NCBI GenBank assembly: GCA_036322835.1
Contig: AP027304.1
Location: forward strand, 2,356,001-2,420,000
Direction: 5' to 3'
Origin: Tenuifilaceae bacterium CYCD
Lineage (GTDB): Bacteria; Bacteroidota; Bacteroidia; Bacteroidales; Tenuifilaceae
DNA: 64,000 bases
Shown here: positions 53,609-64,000 of the stretch, in pieces
Numbering within the stretch: position 1 is the stretch's first letter
How the letters are laid out: every line of letters begins with the position of its first letter
Translations under genes and position numbers: made by a program
Notes under the pieces: model-generated
Told to the model about the DNA's origin: nothing
Database searches by the model: none
What the model saw: only the letters and a program-made list of their open reading frames with translations

Positions 53609-53632
53609 AAAGGCAGCCAACTGGCTGCCTTT
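53609..53632. terminator. Bidirectional terminator
   Basis: A perfect ten-bp stem, AAAGGCAGCC and complement, with an AACT loop and flanking A and T runs. It separates the convergent genes ending at 53591 and 53652. Confidence 0.88.
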
Positions 53633-53651
53633 AGTATCGCACAAACTATTT

Positions 53652-54068
53652 CTAGTGTTCTCTTCTTCCACCGCCGGTACGACGTTCGCCGCCGAAACCG
53701 CCACGACGTTCACCGCCACGATCACCGCCACCACGGCTATCGCGATCGTATCCACCACGGCCACCGCCACGGTTGAAACCACCGCTACGTTCACGGTTGA
53801 AACCACCACCTCCACGAGGTTTATCGGTCTTAGGTTTAGCCTCAGTTACACTGATAACTTTACCATCATACTCAGCACCTGTAAGCTCTTCAATAGCTTT
53901 TTTAGCTTCTTCATCGTTATCCATTTCAACGAATCCGAAACCTCTAGAACGCCCAGTTTCCCTGTCGGTAATTACTTTGGCGGATTTAATCGCGCCATAC
54001 TCTTCGAAAAGTTGCCTTAGGTCATCGTCGCTGATTCTGTAACTCAGACCTGACACGTAAATGTTCAT
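53652..54068 (-). CDS. RRM-domain RNA-binding protein with Gly/Arg-rich tail
   Basis: A 138-residue protein. One RRM domain occupies residues 1-80, with RNP2 as IYVSGLSY and RNP1 as RSRGFGFVEM. The C-terminal 50 residues are a low-complexity Gly/Arg/Asp tail made of RGG-like units, which usually add nonspecific RNA binding. Such proteins are abundant in Bacteroidota and cyanobacteria and may act as RNA chaperones. A -7 box lies about 120 bases upstream, giving a long leader that may carry regulation. Confidence 0.93.
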   Translation of the reverse strand: MNIYVSGLSYRISDDDLRQLFEEYGAIKSAKVITDRETGRSRGFGFVEMDNDEEAKKAIEELTGAEYDGKVISVTEAKPKTDKPRGGGGFNRERSGGFNRGGGRGGYDRDSRGGGDRGGERRGGFGGERRTGGGRREH

Positions 54069-54190
54069 AAATTAAATTAAATTAGATGATTGATTTTTTC
54101 GAGCCCTAAGTCAATAACTTCTATCTTTTAGTCGGGAAAAACTGTGATGACAGAAAGCGTTTTCGTTGCTGCTTATTTCTCAAATTTGTG

Positions 54191-54198
54191 CAAAGGTA
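54191..54198 (-). promoter_or_regulatory. -7 element (TACCTTTG) of the RRM gene
   Basis: An exact -7 box on the minus strand. It would give a 5' leader of about 115 bases before the start codon at 54068. No -33 element at normal spacing was found. Confidence 0.6.
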
Positions 54199-54253
54199 CG
54201 TCTTATTTTCGGATAAACACCATGTATTAAAAGAAATATTCTAAAAACCAATA

Positions 54254-54286
54254 TAATAAAAAAAGGGTTATCCGTTAGGATAACCC
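54254..54286 (-). terminator. Terminator of the peptide transporter gene
   Basis: A nine-bp stem, GGGTTATCC and complement, with a GTTA loop. On the minus strand it is followed by a T-rich run. Confidence 0.85.
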
Positions 54287-54308
54287 CGTTCCAATAATCT
54301 TATAATAA

Positions 54309-55865
54309 TTATCTAGCAACTCTCTCCAACCATTTCACCATTAAAAGCATAACTATCATTGAGGCAGCAGTTGCACCTACAAAAACCAACCAGCATGCCC
54401 AAATAGGAACAGTTGTATATAAAATACCACCAATGAATAGAAGCGAATTACCAATTGCGGTAGCAGCCAACCAGCATCCTTGCATTACACCCTGTAGGTG
54501 AGGAGGTGCAACTTTTGAAACAAAAGAAATTCCAAGAGGAGAAATAAATAACTCTGCTACTGTCAAAATAAAGTATAGTCCAACCATTACCCAAGGAGTA
54601 ACCTGCATTGCAGAGATATCGTTTGCACTCATCGATGCCAATGATTCTTTTGCAGGTAGTGCTAAAGAAAACAACATTAAGAATATATATGCTAATGAAG
54701 CAATACCCATACCAATAGCAATTTTCATAGGGGTTGATGGCTCCTTGCCTCGTCTTTTCAAACTACCAAACAACCACATAATCAAAGGAGTAAGCGTTAC
54801 TACAAAGAATGGGTTAACAGCCTGAAAAATCTCAGCACCCTTAATTCTCGTGAAACCTAGATTAATATCAATAACATCAAGGTTTACATAATCCCTAGCA
54901 AAATATGTGAGTGAGTAACCGTTTTGATGGAATGAAAGCCAGAAGAAGATTACAACTCCAAACACAGCAAACAAAGCATAAATTCGCTGTTTAATTTCTT
55001 GAGCGCTCATCATAATTTCTTCCTTCCTTATTGCATTCCCTGCTTTAGAGATAGCTTTTTGAGCAGGATCTGGAAATTTACTCTTGTTTGTTATATATAT
55101 AACCAAGGAAATACCCATAGCCACAATAGCTGCCATAAAAGCATACTGGAACCCACGGTTAAAAACATCAAGATAGTTGTTTACAAAAGAGGTTAGATCG
55201 ATGCTTGCAGGGGCATTAATATATGCTTTATTAGCATATTCGGTTAAACGGGTCAATGATTCTGCAGGCATTGCATCTCCATGCTTTAAGTATTGGTGAC
55301 ACAATTCAGGTAAAGCAGCATTATAATCAAAATTGTTAACTTTTAACCACCAGTTTCTAACGCCTATAGCTATCCAAGGAGCAAAGAAACCTCCAACATT
55401 GATAAACATGTAGAATATCTGAAAACCGGCATCGCGTCTTTCCGAATACTCATTGTTATCATACATCTGACCAACAATAGCTTGTAAATTCCCTTTGAAT
55501 AAACCATTACCAAAGGCAATAACTAATAAACCAACACAAGTTAAAGTAAGGTATAAACCCATACTTGGAACAGGGGTAGGGGTAGGTATGGCAATAATTA
55601 AGTATCCTACAGCCATCATTATAAGACCAATAAGTATTGTTCCTTTGTATTTTTTAGTTCTGTCAGCAATTAATCCGCCAACCAATGCTAGAAGATAGAT
55701 GGATGCATAAAATGCAGAATACACATAGCCTGTAGTGGTTTCGGACAAACCGAACTTGGCCGAGATAAATAGTGTTAGGATTGCCATCATAATGTAGAAC
55801 CCGAATCGTTCTCCCATATTCGAAAGGGCAGCGCCAAGTAATCCTTTAGGATGATTTTTAAACAT
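54309..55865 (-). CDS. Proton-coupled oligopeptide transporter (POT/PTR2 family)
   Basis: A 518-residue inner-membrane transporter of the major facilitator superfamily with 12-14 helices. The POT signature ExxERF is present as MGERFGFYIMMAIL (about residues 17-30). The PTR2 motifs follow in NGLFKGNLQAIVGQMY and RRDAGFQIFYMFINVGGFFA (about 143-162). It imports di- and tripeptides with protons. A consensus promoter lies at 55915-55944. It is a single-gene unit. Confidence 0.94.
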   Translation of the reverse strand: MFKNHPKGLLGAALSNMGERFGFYIMMAILTLFISAKFGLSETTTGYVYSAFYASIYLLALVGGLIADRTKKYKGTILIGLIMMAVGYLIIAIPTPTPVPSMGLYLTLTCVGLLVIAFGNGLFKGNLQAIVGQMYDNNEYSERRDAGFQIFYMFINVGGFFAPWIAIGVRNWWLKVNNFDYNAALPELCHQYLKHGDAMPAESLTRLTEYANKAYINAPASIDLTSFVNNYLDVFNRGFQYAFMAAIVAMGISLVIYITNKSKFPDPAQKAISKAGNAIRKEEIMMSAQEIKQRIYALFAVFGVVIFFWLSFHQNGYSLTYFARDYVNLDVIDINLGFTRIKGAEIFQAVNPFFVVTLTPLIMWLFGSLKRRGKEPSTPMKIAIGMGIASLAYIFLMLFSLALPAKESLASMSANDISAMQVTPWVMVGLYFILTVAELFISPLGISFVSKVAPPHLQGVMQGCWLAATAIGNSLLFIGGILYTTVPIWACWLVFVGATAASMIVMLLMVKWLERVAR

Positions 55866-55914
55866 AGATTATTAGTTATTTAGTTTAATATTATTCTTTT
55901 TTTTGAGGTTTTGA

Positions 55915-55944
55915 CAAAATTACTCCTTTTTGATTTACCTACAA
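55915..55944 (-). promoter_or_regulatory. Promoter of the peptide transporter gene
   Basis: On the minus strand, TTG (55944-55942), 19 bases, TAATTTTG (55922-55915). The leader is about 45 bases. Confidence 0.8.
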
Positions 55945-56095
55945 CAGTTAAATTTATGTTCTATAAATATAATGGTTTGTTCCTTTATTTTTTGTTGTTA
56001 TTGATTGTGAGGCAAATCAATTATTCTCTGCAAAATTGCAAATTTTGAACCTAATAGGTTAAATTTGGAGAATAATACCTTAGGCTATTTTATGT

Positions 56096-57601
56096 ATGAA
56101 AATATTTACAACCTCTCAGATTCGGGAAATTGATAAATATACGATTGACCATGAGCCAATCGCATCTATTGATCTGATGGAGCGTGCGGCTGATGCTTTG
56201 TTTGGTCGGATTGTTCATAGTATTTCATCGCATAAAAGAATAATTGTATTTTGTGGCCCAGGCAATAATGGTGGCGATGGTTTGGCTTTGGCTCGGATGA
56301 TGCATTACGCAGGGTATAACATTGAAGTTTACTATTTACAGGCTAGCAATTATTCTGCTGATTTCCTTATAAACCTTGATAGGATTAAGAAAACTAGTAT
56401 TTTTTTAAGAGTAATCTCTGCAGATTCAGATTTCCCTAAAACTGGTTCAGATAGCATTATCGTTGATGCTCTTTATGGATCGGGTTTAGCGAGGCCTTTG
56501 GACGGTGTTGCTGATGAATTGGTTAAATACCTTAATGCTTCGGATGCTAAAGTTATATCGATAGATATTCCATCTGGCTTGTTTGGCGATATAAATCCTT
56601 ACCCTAACCCAAATTCGGTTATTGAGGCCGATATTTGTTTAACGCTCCAATTCCCTAAGAAAAGTTTCTTTTTCCCCGAAAACGAAAGATTCTTTAAGCA
56701 ATGGATTGTTCTTCCAATAGGACTTCATCCAAAAACTATAGAGAATACAGCTACTCCATTTTACTATATGGGTATAGAAGAAATTAAGGGTATCATTGTC
56801 CCTCGTAAAACTTTTTCACACAAAGGAACTTATGGGCATAGTCTTATTGTTGCGGGTAGTATGGGAATGATGGGGGCGGCATCGCTATGTACATTGTCAG
56901 CAGTAAAGTCTGGTTCGGGTTTAGTAACTATGCATATACCTAAATGTGGCTATACTATTGCGCAGCAAATTGTGCCAATGGCAATGTGTAGGGTTGACGC
57001 TGATGAGTATATTGTTAAATCAGTTCCAGATATAGACAAGTTCAACTCTATTTGTATTGGGCCTGGACTGGGAACAAACCCATTGACAGTTAAGGCGTTG
57101 AAGGATTTAATTACTAGAGTGAAAGTTCCATTGCTACTTGATGCAGATGCTTTGAATATCATCTCCGAGAGTAAAGAGTTGTTATCTGCATTGCCAATGA
57201 ATACAATCATCACTCCGCACCCCGGCGAATTCGATAGACTTTTTGGTAAATCGAGTTGTGGTGCTGAAAGGATGGAAAAAGCAATTGATGCTGCAAAAAA
57301 GTTTAAACTGATAATTGTTCTGAAAGGCGCGTATACTCAAATTATTAACTCTGATGGTTCTGTTTCTTTTAACTCAACAGGTAATGCCGGGATGGCAACA
57401 GGTGGAAGCGGAGATGTTCTGTCCGGTATAATTACAGGATTACTTGCTCAGGGCTATTCTCCCATAAATTCAGCACAATTAGGAGTATTCCTTCATGGTT
57501 TGGCTGGGGATATCGCCGAAAAAAAACTCGGACAGTGCTCTCTGTCGGCTGAAAATATAATAGAATCGCTACCTTTGGCTTTTAAATGTGTGTTGGAATA
57601 A
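56096..57601 (+). CDS. nnr: Bifunctional NAD(P)H-hydrate epimerase / dehydratase
   Basis: This enzyme repairs hydrated NADH and NADPH. The N-terminal epimerase domain (about residues 1-215) has IDLMERAADALF and GPGNNGGDGLALARMMHYAG. The C-terminal ADP-dependent dehydratase domain (about 225-500) has GTYGHSLIVAGSMGMMGAA, the PGLGTNP loop, ITPHPGEFDRL and the nucleotide-binding MATGGSGDVLSGIITGLLAQ. The fused NnrE-NnrD layout at 501 residues is the usual bacterial form. It precedes the DUF4831 gene by 24 bases. Confidence 0.95.
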   Translation: MKIFTTSQIREIDKYTIDHEPIASIDLMERAADALFGRIVHSISSHKRIIVFCGPGNNGGDGLALARMMHYAGYNIEVYYLQASNYSADFLINLDRIKKTSIFLRVISADSDFPKTGSDSIIVDALYGSGLARPLDGVADELVKYLNASDAKVISIDIPSGLFGDINPYPNPNSVIEADICLTLQFPKKSFFFPENERFFKQWIVLPIGLHPKTIENTATPFYYMGIEEIKGIIVPRKTFSHKGTYGHSLIVAGSMGMMGAASLCTLSAVKSGSGLVTMHIPKCGYTIAQQIVPMAMCRVDADEYIVKSVPDIDKFNSICIGPGLGTNPLTVKALKDLITRVKVPLLLDADALNIISESKELLSALPMNTIITPHPGEFDRLFGKSSCGAERMEKAIDAAKKFKLIIVLKGAYTQIINSDGSVSFNSTGNAGMATGGSGDVLSGIITGLLAQGYSPINSAQLGVFLHGLAGDIAEKKLGQCSLSAENIIESLPLAFKCVLE

Positions 57602-57625
57602 GATAGTTTTCTTAAAACTGAATAT

Positions 57626-58735
57626 ATGAAATTTGCAAAGGCTCTTCCTTTCCTTGTGGTAGTTGGTTTGATATCATGCAATAATAAATCCATTCAAGTG
57701 TCTCCAATTAATGCTCCAGAGCTAAAACAGAATGGAATTGTATATACATTACCACGTACGCTGATATGTCTCAAGGTTGATGTTGAACAAACAATTACTC
57801 TACCAGGGCCATATGCTCAATATGCACAAAAATACTTAGGCATTGCCAATGCTTCAACACAGAGAACGGAGGAGTATAGCTTAACGAATATTTCTATTGA
57901 GGCGAAGGTTGAAACGGATCCTAATGCCATTTACTCAGCTTTTTTAAACAATAAATCGGTATTTGATTTTTTTCAGATAGTAAATTCTGGTCTGATCTTG
58001 CCTGTTGGGGATTATAAATCTTTGTCAATAACATCCAATAGTTTACCAAAAATTGAAAAAACAGGGGTGGATTATGTAGACTTGTCTGCTAACCCGTATA
58101 TTGTGGAAGAGAAAAGTACCTTTTATTCGATGGTTCAACGCGATAGCAACTTTGTTCGTGTGCCCATTCAGAAAAGCATGATTGTAGAAAAGAACATAGA
58201 GGAAAAAGCGAAGGAAGCGGCCGAATTTATTTTTTCTCTCAGGAAAAAACGTGTTGAGTTTATGACAATTGACGTGGAAAAACCTTTAGATGGCGAAGCT
58301 CTAAAAACCATGTTTGCCGAGATTGATAAACTTGAGAATGAATACCTCTCTCTATTTATTGGCAAGACAAGAATCGAGACTTTATCAAAAATTATTTTAT
58401 ATACGCCGAGCAAGCCCGAAGGTGAATCAAACATCATATTTCGCTATTCGCCAAGTAAGGGTATTGTTTCCTCAAATGATTTATCGGCAAATCCAATGTT
58501 AATTGAGATAGACCCTGATGTAATGCCTGAATCCTACAGCAAATACTTCAATTCCATAAGCGTTACCACTGAAAAGAATAAATTTGATCAGGTGTATTAC
58601 CGAATCCCAGTAAATGCTATGGTGAAAATCTCCGATGGCAAAAATGAACTAGCCAATAGACGTATACCTGTTTATCAGTACGGTCCAATTGCTAAATTAC
58701 CAATAAGGCATTTGCTCATTAATCAAAAGCAGTAA
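57626..58735 (+). CDS. DUF4831-family lipoprotein
   Basis: A 369-residue exported protein with the lipoprotein signal MKFAKALPFLVVVGLISC, lipidation expected at Cys18. The N-terminal part contains GIVYTLPRTLICLKVDVEQT and GPYAQYAQKYLG, the hallmark of DUF4831, a Bacteroidota family of unknown function. It follows nnr by 24 bases and is probably cotranscribed. It converges with the thioredoxin-like gene, four bases away. Confidence 0.85.
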   Translation: MKFAKALPFLVVVGLISCNNKSIQVSPINAPELKQNGIVYTLPRTLICLKVDVEQTITLPGPYAQYAQKYLGIANASTQRTEEYSLTNISIEAKVETDPNAIYSAFLNNKSVFDFFQIVNSGLILPVGDYKSLSITSNSLPKIEKTGVDYVDLSANPYIVEEKSTFYSMVQRDSNFVRVPIQKSMIVEKNIEEKAKEAAEFIFSLRKKRVEFMTIDVEKPLDGEALKTMFAEIDKLENEYLSLFIGKTRIETLSKIILYTPSKPEGESNIIFRYSPSKGIVSSNDLSANPMLIEIDPDVMPESYSKYFNSISVTTEKNKFDQVYYRIPVNAMVKISDGKNELANRRIPVYQYGPIAKLPIRHLLINQKQ

Positions 58736-58739
58736 AGTA

Positions 58740-59294
58740 CTATATTTTAATATTATGGCTTGGAAGTTTGCTTGTAAATTTGGCCATAAAGGTTTCCCAA
58801 TTTCCGGTTTTGTATAGATCCTCGGATATGAAAACTAGCAAAGGTTCAATTTGCTCTGGAGTAAGATACCCTGAAATGTATGTGATCGGCGTATTGGTGG
58901 AATCTAGGAATGCAATTGTTGGGTACGATAGTTTCCCTTTTAAAAGAGCAATTGCAAAGTCATGTGGCGATCGTTTGCCTTGATTCTGGTTTTTATATAC
59001 CTTTCCTTTGTAAACAATATCCTTTGTGCTTTCAGCATTAAATTTTACAGGATAAAAATTTTTTGAAAGGTATTCTGCAATGTAAGGATTATGAAAGGTG
59101 ACGCTATCCATCACTTTACACCATCCACACCAATCTGTATAAACGTCTATAAATATCTTTTTAGGTTGCTTTTCATTTAATTCCATGGCTTCCTGAAGCG
59201 TATACCATTTTATTATTGGAGCCTCTTGCTCTTGTGCAGAAAGTTCGGGCAATAAAGCCAACACTGCCATTAAAACTAAAAGTGTTTTTTTCAT
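58740..59294 (-). CDS. Exported thioredoxin-fold protein
   Basis: A 184-residue periplasmic protein with a signal peptide (about residues 1-20) and a thioredoxin fold. The redox motif is WCGWC in VYTDWCGWCKVMDSVTF (about residues 52-68), followed by PYIAEYLSKNFYPVKFNAE and the cis-Pro region in YPTIAFLDS. It likely reduces disulfides in the envelope, though its partner is unknown. I chose the ATG at 59294; a start seven codons upstream would precede the signal peptide with polar residues. Confidence 0.88.
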   Translation of the reverse strand: MKKTLLVLMAVLALLPELSAQEQEAPIIKWYTLQEAMELNEKQPKKIFIDVYTDWCGWCKVMDSVTFHNPYIAEYLSKNFYPVKFNAESTKDIVYKGKVYKNQNQGKRSPHDFAIALLKGKLSYPTIAFLDSTNTPITYISGYLTPEQIEPLLVFISEDLYKTGNWETFMAKFTSKLPSHNIKI

Positions 59295-59532
59295 TTCAAT
59301 TTTATTTATTGGCAAATGTAAGCATTAATTCAAAATGTTGGTGTTTAAGATTTGGGTTTGCGCTAAGGCTTTGTATCGCAACTGTATAAGTTCTTTTGTT
59401 TTCTGATGGTTATTTCATTTCATTTTTTGATGCACTCTTTTTATTCTATCTGTCTATTTTATTTGGGTAGATTAAAAATTGTAGGTAATTTTATTGCATC
59501 AAAAGATAGAATAACCTAAATAATTACCAACT

Positions 59533-60990
59533 ATGAATAAAGAAATATTTAAACTCGAGCCGCAGAGGCTATGGAAGAATTTTTACAGTTTAACCCAAAT
59601 TCCTCGTCCCTCAAAACATGAACAGGCCGTTATCGATTTCATGGTGAAGTTTGGAAAAGACCTAGGTCTCGACACCATTGTTGATGAGGTTGGGAATGTT
59701 ATTATTCGTAAGCCTGCAACTCCAGGTATGGAGAACCGAAAAGGGGTTGTTCTTCAGGGACACTTAGATATGGTCCCTCAGAAGAATAGCGATAAAGTTC
59801 ATGACTTTGAAAAAGATCCCATCGAAGCATACATCGATGGTGAGTGGGTTACCGCAAATGGAACCACACTTGGGGCCGACAATGGAATGGGCGTTGCTGC
59901 CGCCATGGCAGTTCTGGAATCTAAGGATTTAGTTCATGGTCCTATTGAAGCCCTTTTTACTATTGATGAGGAAACTGGAATGACAGGCGCATTTGGATTA
60001 AAGTCAGGTGTCCTAAAAGGCGATATTTTGATGAATCTGGATTCCGAGGATGAGGGTGAACTTTATGTTGGATGCGCTGGTGGGCTCGATGCTAACATTC
60101 AGTTTGCTTATAAGTCTGTTCCTGTTCCTGCAAATACATGTGCGTATAAATTGGCAATAACAGGGCTTAAAGGTGGACACTCTGGCATGGATATTATTTT
60201 AGGAAGAGCAAACTCAATCAAACTGTTATTCCGTTTTATTTATAATGCTGAGAAAAATCTAGGGTTGAAGATTGCTTCAATCGATGGTGGCAGTTTGCGA
60301 AATGCAATTCCTCGCGAAGCTTTTGCTGTTGTTGTAGTTCCTTCCAACAAATGTGGTGACTTAGAAAAAATGGTTGCGCAGTACCTTAATATATATAAGG
60401 CAGAATTTTCTATGACAGAACCGTCGTTAGTTTTTGTGGCTGAAAAAACAGCGATGCCAGCATCAATTATGGACGATACTCAGAGTAGGGCTATCCGTGC
60501 TTTCTTTGGATGTCCTAATGGTGTAGTTCGTATGAGTGATTCTGTTCCTGGTCTTGTTGAAACATCCAACAATTTAGCAAGGGTTTATTCCGATGGAAAT
60601 AAAATAATTGGTCAATGCTTGCTTCGTAGTTCCGTTGAATCCTCAAAGGATGCTCTAGCCGATAAGATTGCTGCAATATTTGAAATAGCTGGTGCTAATG
60701 TTGAATTTACTGGAGGTTATCCTGGATGGAAACCTAATCCAGATTCACCTATATTAAATGTGATGCAGAAAGTTTATAAGAATAAATATGGAAAAACACC
60801 AGAAATTAAGGCTATTCATGCAGGGTTAGAGTGTGGTTTACTTGGTGGAGTATATCCTAATTGGGATATGATTTCCTTTGGCCCAACCATTCGTTCTCCT
60901 CACTCTCCCGATGAAAAGGTGAACATCGCAACTGTTCAAAAATTCTGGGATTATCTAGTTGATGTTCTCAAGAACGTTCCAGCCAAGTAA
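59533..60990 (+). CDS. pepD: Aminoacyl-histidine dipeptidase (M20 family)
   Basis: A cytosolic zinc dipeptidase of the PepD type. The 485-residue protein has the first metal motif in VVLQGHLDMVPQKN (about residues 76-89), the bridging-Asp region TLGADNGMGVAAAMAVLE (about 117-134), the catalytic Glu pair in FTIDEETGMTGAFGL, and a lid domain between residues 200 and 370. The terminal metal His lies in FGPTIRSPHSPDEKV. No signal peptide. A hairpin terminator follows at 61014. Confidence 0.95.
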   Translation: MNKEIFKLEPQRLWKNFYSLTQIPRPSKHEQAVIDFMVKFGKDLGLDTIVDEVGNVIIRKPATPGMENRKGVVLQGHLDMVPQKNSDKVHDFEKDPIEAYIDGEWVTANGTTLGADNGMGVAAAMAVLESKDLVHGPIEALFTIDEETGMTGAFGLKSGVLKGDILMNLDSEDEGELYVGCAGGLDANIQFAYKSVPVPANTCAYKLAITGLKGGHSGMDIILGRANSIKLLFRFIYNAEKNLGLKIASIDGGSLRNAIPREAFAVVVVPSNKCGDLEKMVAQYLNIYKAEFSMTEPSLVFVAEKTAMPASIMDDTQSRAIRAFFGCPNGVVRMSDSVPGLVETSNNLARVYSDGNKIIGQCLLRSSVESSKDALADKIAAIFEIAGANVEFTGGYPGWKPNPDSPILNVMQKVYKNKYGKTPEIKAIHAGLECGLLGGVYPNWDMISFGPTIRSPHSPDEKVNIATVQKFWDYLVDVLKNVPAK

Positions 60991-61013
60991 AAAATAGTTT
61001 TTTTTGATACAAT

Positions 61014-61047
61014 AAGGTCCATTTGGTGTAAATCAAATGGACTTTTT
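61014..61047 (+). terminator. Terminator of pepD
   Basis: A nine-bp stem, GTCCATTTG and complement, with an eight-base loop and five T residues. Confidence 0.85.
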
Positions 61048-61154
61048 ATTAATGATAATAATTAAAATTGATTTTTTTTGAAAAATTTTCTTCCTGCAAA
61101 TCAGCGCACTAGGTGATGTGGCGGAAAAAAGTTCAACTTTTTTGCATCGCGCTC

Positions 61155-61185
61155 TTGCGAGTTAAAAAAAGACGTCCTATATTTG
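61155..61185 (+). promoter_or_regulatory. rrn promoter P1
   Basis: TTG (61155-61157), 20 bases, TATATTTG (61178-61185). Distal of two consensus promoters for the rRNA operon. Confidence 0.8.
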
Positions 61186-61263
61186 CACCCGCTTTGAAGG
61201 AGTAGCGACGTTCTGGAGGTGCTGATGGGGCTGAGAAAAATAATTTTTTTTTTGGCGAAAGAG

Positions 61264-61293
61264 TTGGAGGGAAGGAAAAAGTTGCTACCTTTG
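61264..61293 (+). promoter_or_regulatory. rrn promoter P2
   Basis: TTG (61264-61266), 19 bases, TACCTTTG (61286-61293). Proximal promoter, about 108 bases downstream of P1 and 247 bases before 16S. Confidence 0.8.
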
Positions 61294-61378
61294 CGCTCCC
61301 GATCCGGTGGGACGGGGGAGAAGAAATGATGACAGGGTAATACACGCCGCCGGCGGAGGCCGGGGGTGAACGATACAG

Positions 61379-61407
61379 GCGGACGGAAGTCCGCGCGTTC
61401 TTTGACG
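61379..61407 (+). promoter_or_regulatory. rrn leader boxB-boxA antitermination-like site
   Basis: A hairpin with a GGAA tetraloop (GCGGAC/GTCCGC, 61379-61394) is followed by GTTCTTTGACG (61397-61407), similar to the E. coli rrn boxA. The same order recurs before 23S at 63376-63400 with an identical 11-base boxA-like sequence. Confidence 0.65.
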
Positions 61408-61539
61408 CGATGGTACCGAGAAACAAACAAGACAGGAAAGCAAGCGTACAGGAGGCGGAAGTCTCCGGTATATTTTTTTAGGAAAGATAGCGCAGAATTG
61501 ACCCTGGGCGAGAGAAAAACAGTTTCAAAGATCTTCGAT

Positions 61540-63066
<1,527 letters not shown>

Positions 63067-63218
63067 TGGGGCCCAGGGGCCCGCGCGGCTTGCCGCTGAC
63101 TTGTGGAGAATCGGTACCGTTGTCGTTAGGGGATGGCAAAGGAAGTGATGAGGAGATGGAAGGTCCTGGACCGGACGTCCCGGGGCCGGCGCAGGCCGGT
63201 GTGGCGGACGGGAGGCAG

Positions 63219-63292
63219 AGTCCCGTAGCTCAGTTGGTTAGAGCGCTACACTGATAATGTAGAGGTCCGCGGTTCAACTCCGCGCGGGACTA
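63219..63292 (+). tRNA. tRNA-Ile (GAT anticodon)
   Basis: A 74-base cloverleaf in the 16S-23S spacer. The acceptor AGTCCCG pairs with CGGGACT, and the anticodon arm CTACA-CTGATAA-TGTAG gives GAT. The TpsiC loop is GGTTCAACTCC. CCA is not encoded. This is the usual first spacer tRNA. Confidence 0.97.
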
Positions 63293-63298
63293 CGGAAC

Positions 63299-63372
63299 GG
63301 GGGATTAGCTCAGTTGGCTAGAGCACCTGCTTTGCAAGCAGGGGGTCATCGGTTCGACTCCGATATTCTCCA
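63299..63372 (+). tRNA. tRNA-Ala (TGC anticodon)
   Basis: A 74-base cloverleaf six bases after tRNA-Ile. The acceptor GGGGGAT pairs with ATTCTCC, including the G3-U70 identity pair for alanine. The anticodon arm CCTGC-TTTGCAA-GCAGG gives TGC. CCA is not encoded. Confidence 0.97.
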
Positions 63373-63375
63373 CAG

Positions 63376-63400
63376 GCCGAAAGGCGGAAGTTCTTTGACG
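63376..63400 (+). promoter_or_regulatory. Spacer boxB-boxA antitermination-like site before 23S
   Basis: The hairpin GCC-GAAA-GGC (63376-63385) is followed by GTTCTTTGACG (63390-63400), identical to the leader boxA-like sequence. It starts four bases after tRNA-Ala. Confidence 0.65.
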
Positions 63401-63512
63401 TGGTGGCAAGCGAGTAATACAGACAATGAAGTAGAATCGAGAGAAGCTATTAATTAAGCGAGAGCACAGGATAGTACTGGCGCGGGCGCGGGCGGAAGCC
63501 GGGCGACGCGCC

Positions 63513-64000
63513 GGGGAAGTGAGCAAGGGCGCACGGGGGATGCCTGGGCTTCTGGAGGCGAAGAAGGACGTGACAAGCTGCGAAAAGCCGCGGGGAGGCG
63601 CAAATGGCCGGTGATCCGCGGGTGTCCGAATGGGGCAACCCGCCGCGCGGAAGGCGCGGCACCCCGGCAACGGGGGGCAAACCCGCCGAACTGAAACATC
63701 TAAGTAGGCGGAGGAGGAGAAAACAACAGTGATTCCCCGAGTAGTGGCGAGCGAAAGGGGAGGAGCCCAAACCGGGGGCGTTCAGGCGCCGCCGGGGTAG
63801 TAGGGCCGCCGAGAGGGAACCAACGGGAAGCGGAACCGCCTGGAAAGGCGGGCCATAGCGGGTGACAGCCCCGTACGCGCAACCGGAGGGGACCGGGCGG
63901 AACCCTGAGTAGGGCGGGGCACGAGGAACCCTGCCCGAAGCAGCCGGGACCATCCGGCAAGGCTAAATACTCCCAGAAGACCGATAGTGAACCAGTACCG
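63513..64000 (+). rRNA. rrl: 23S ribosomal RNA, 5' part (truncated by window end)
   Basis: The start is placed by aligning GGATGCC (63538) to base 26 of E. coli 23S. Downstream sequence such as GAAACATCTAAGTAGGCGGAGGA and AGTAGTGGCGAGCGAAAGGG matches the conserved 5' domain. Only about 490 bases lie inside the window. Confidence 0.95.

Noticed and set aside
53655-53815. CRISPR or tandem DNA repeat in the RRM gene tail
   Set aside because: The CCACCACGG-like periodicity simply encodes Gly/Arg-rich residues on the minus strand.

Overview
The window comes from a Bacteroidota chromosome, most likely order Bacteroidales. The evidence is Bacteroidota-type promoters (a TTG/TTTG element, 19-20 bases, then TAnnTTTG), a CarboxypepD-type TonB-dependent receptor, DUF4831 and DUF4199 proteins, a THI-box/TonB receptor/PnuT/thiamine pyrophosphokinase operon, and a 16S gene with Bacteroidales-like 5' sequence. 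Protein genes are AT-rich (26 G/C of 60 in one stretch of metH) while the rRNA genes are very GC-rich (40 of 60 at 61681-61740). That contrast is typical of thermophiles, so a moderately thermophilic Bacteroidales is my inference.

Layout. 1-1766: the 3' end of a TonB-dependent receptor and a small secreted protein. 1826-6848 (minus): a signalling and envelope cluster made of a SiaC-like phosphoprotein, a TPR/PP2C phosphatase, an OmpA-like protein and an Ig-like repeat protein. 7369-13720: birA, an SRPBCC protein, a lipoate ligase, small envelope proteins, an acyltransferase, rplU-rpmA and serS. 13782-15780 (minus): a BlaI/BlaR1-like pair with two copies of a 16-base operator. 16035-20379: a porin-like protein, a secreted DRGH nuclease and a WG-repeat protein. 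20380-29632: a SAM-I riboswitch followed by metY, metX, hom, metH and metF. 29721-36934: a hybrid histidine kinase, a GNAT protein, an amidohydrolase lipoprotein, a parallel beta-helix lipoprotein and an endonuclease/exonuclease/phosphatase-fold protein. 37064-41032: a TPP riboswitch and thiamine uptake operon. 41160-60990: mostly single housekeeping genes (KASIII-like enzyme, amidase, M16 peptidase, ilvE, SRP RNA, glycosyltransferase, a second TPR/PP2C protein, nitroreductase, RRM protein, peptide transporter, nnrDE, DUF4831, thioredoxin-like protein, pepD). 61155-64000: an rrn operon with tandem promoters, 16S, tRNA-Ile, tRNA-Ala and the start of 23S.

Two metabolite-controlled operons stand out. 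The SAM-I operon carries the route from aspartate semialdehyde through O-acetylhomoserine to homocysteine and methionine. The TPP operon imports thiamine across both membranes and pyrophosphorylates it. The least-described module is the minus-strand cluster at 1826-6848, where a partner-switching phosphoprotein and its likely phosphatase sit upstream of two paralogous envelope proteins, one with a peptidoglycan-binding OmpA domain. Several dispersed repeat families occupy the intergenic spaces, mainly inside the methionine operon. I saw no transposase, phage gene or CRISPR array.
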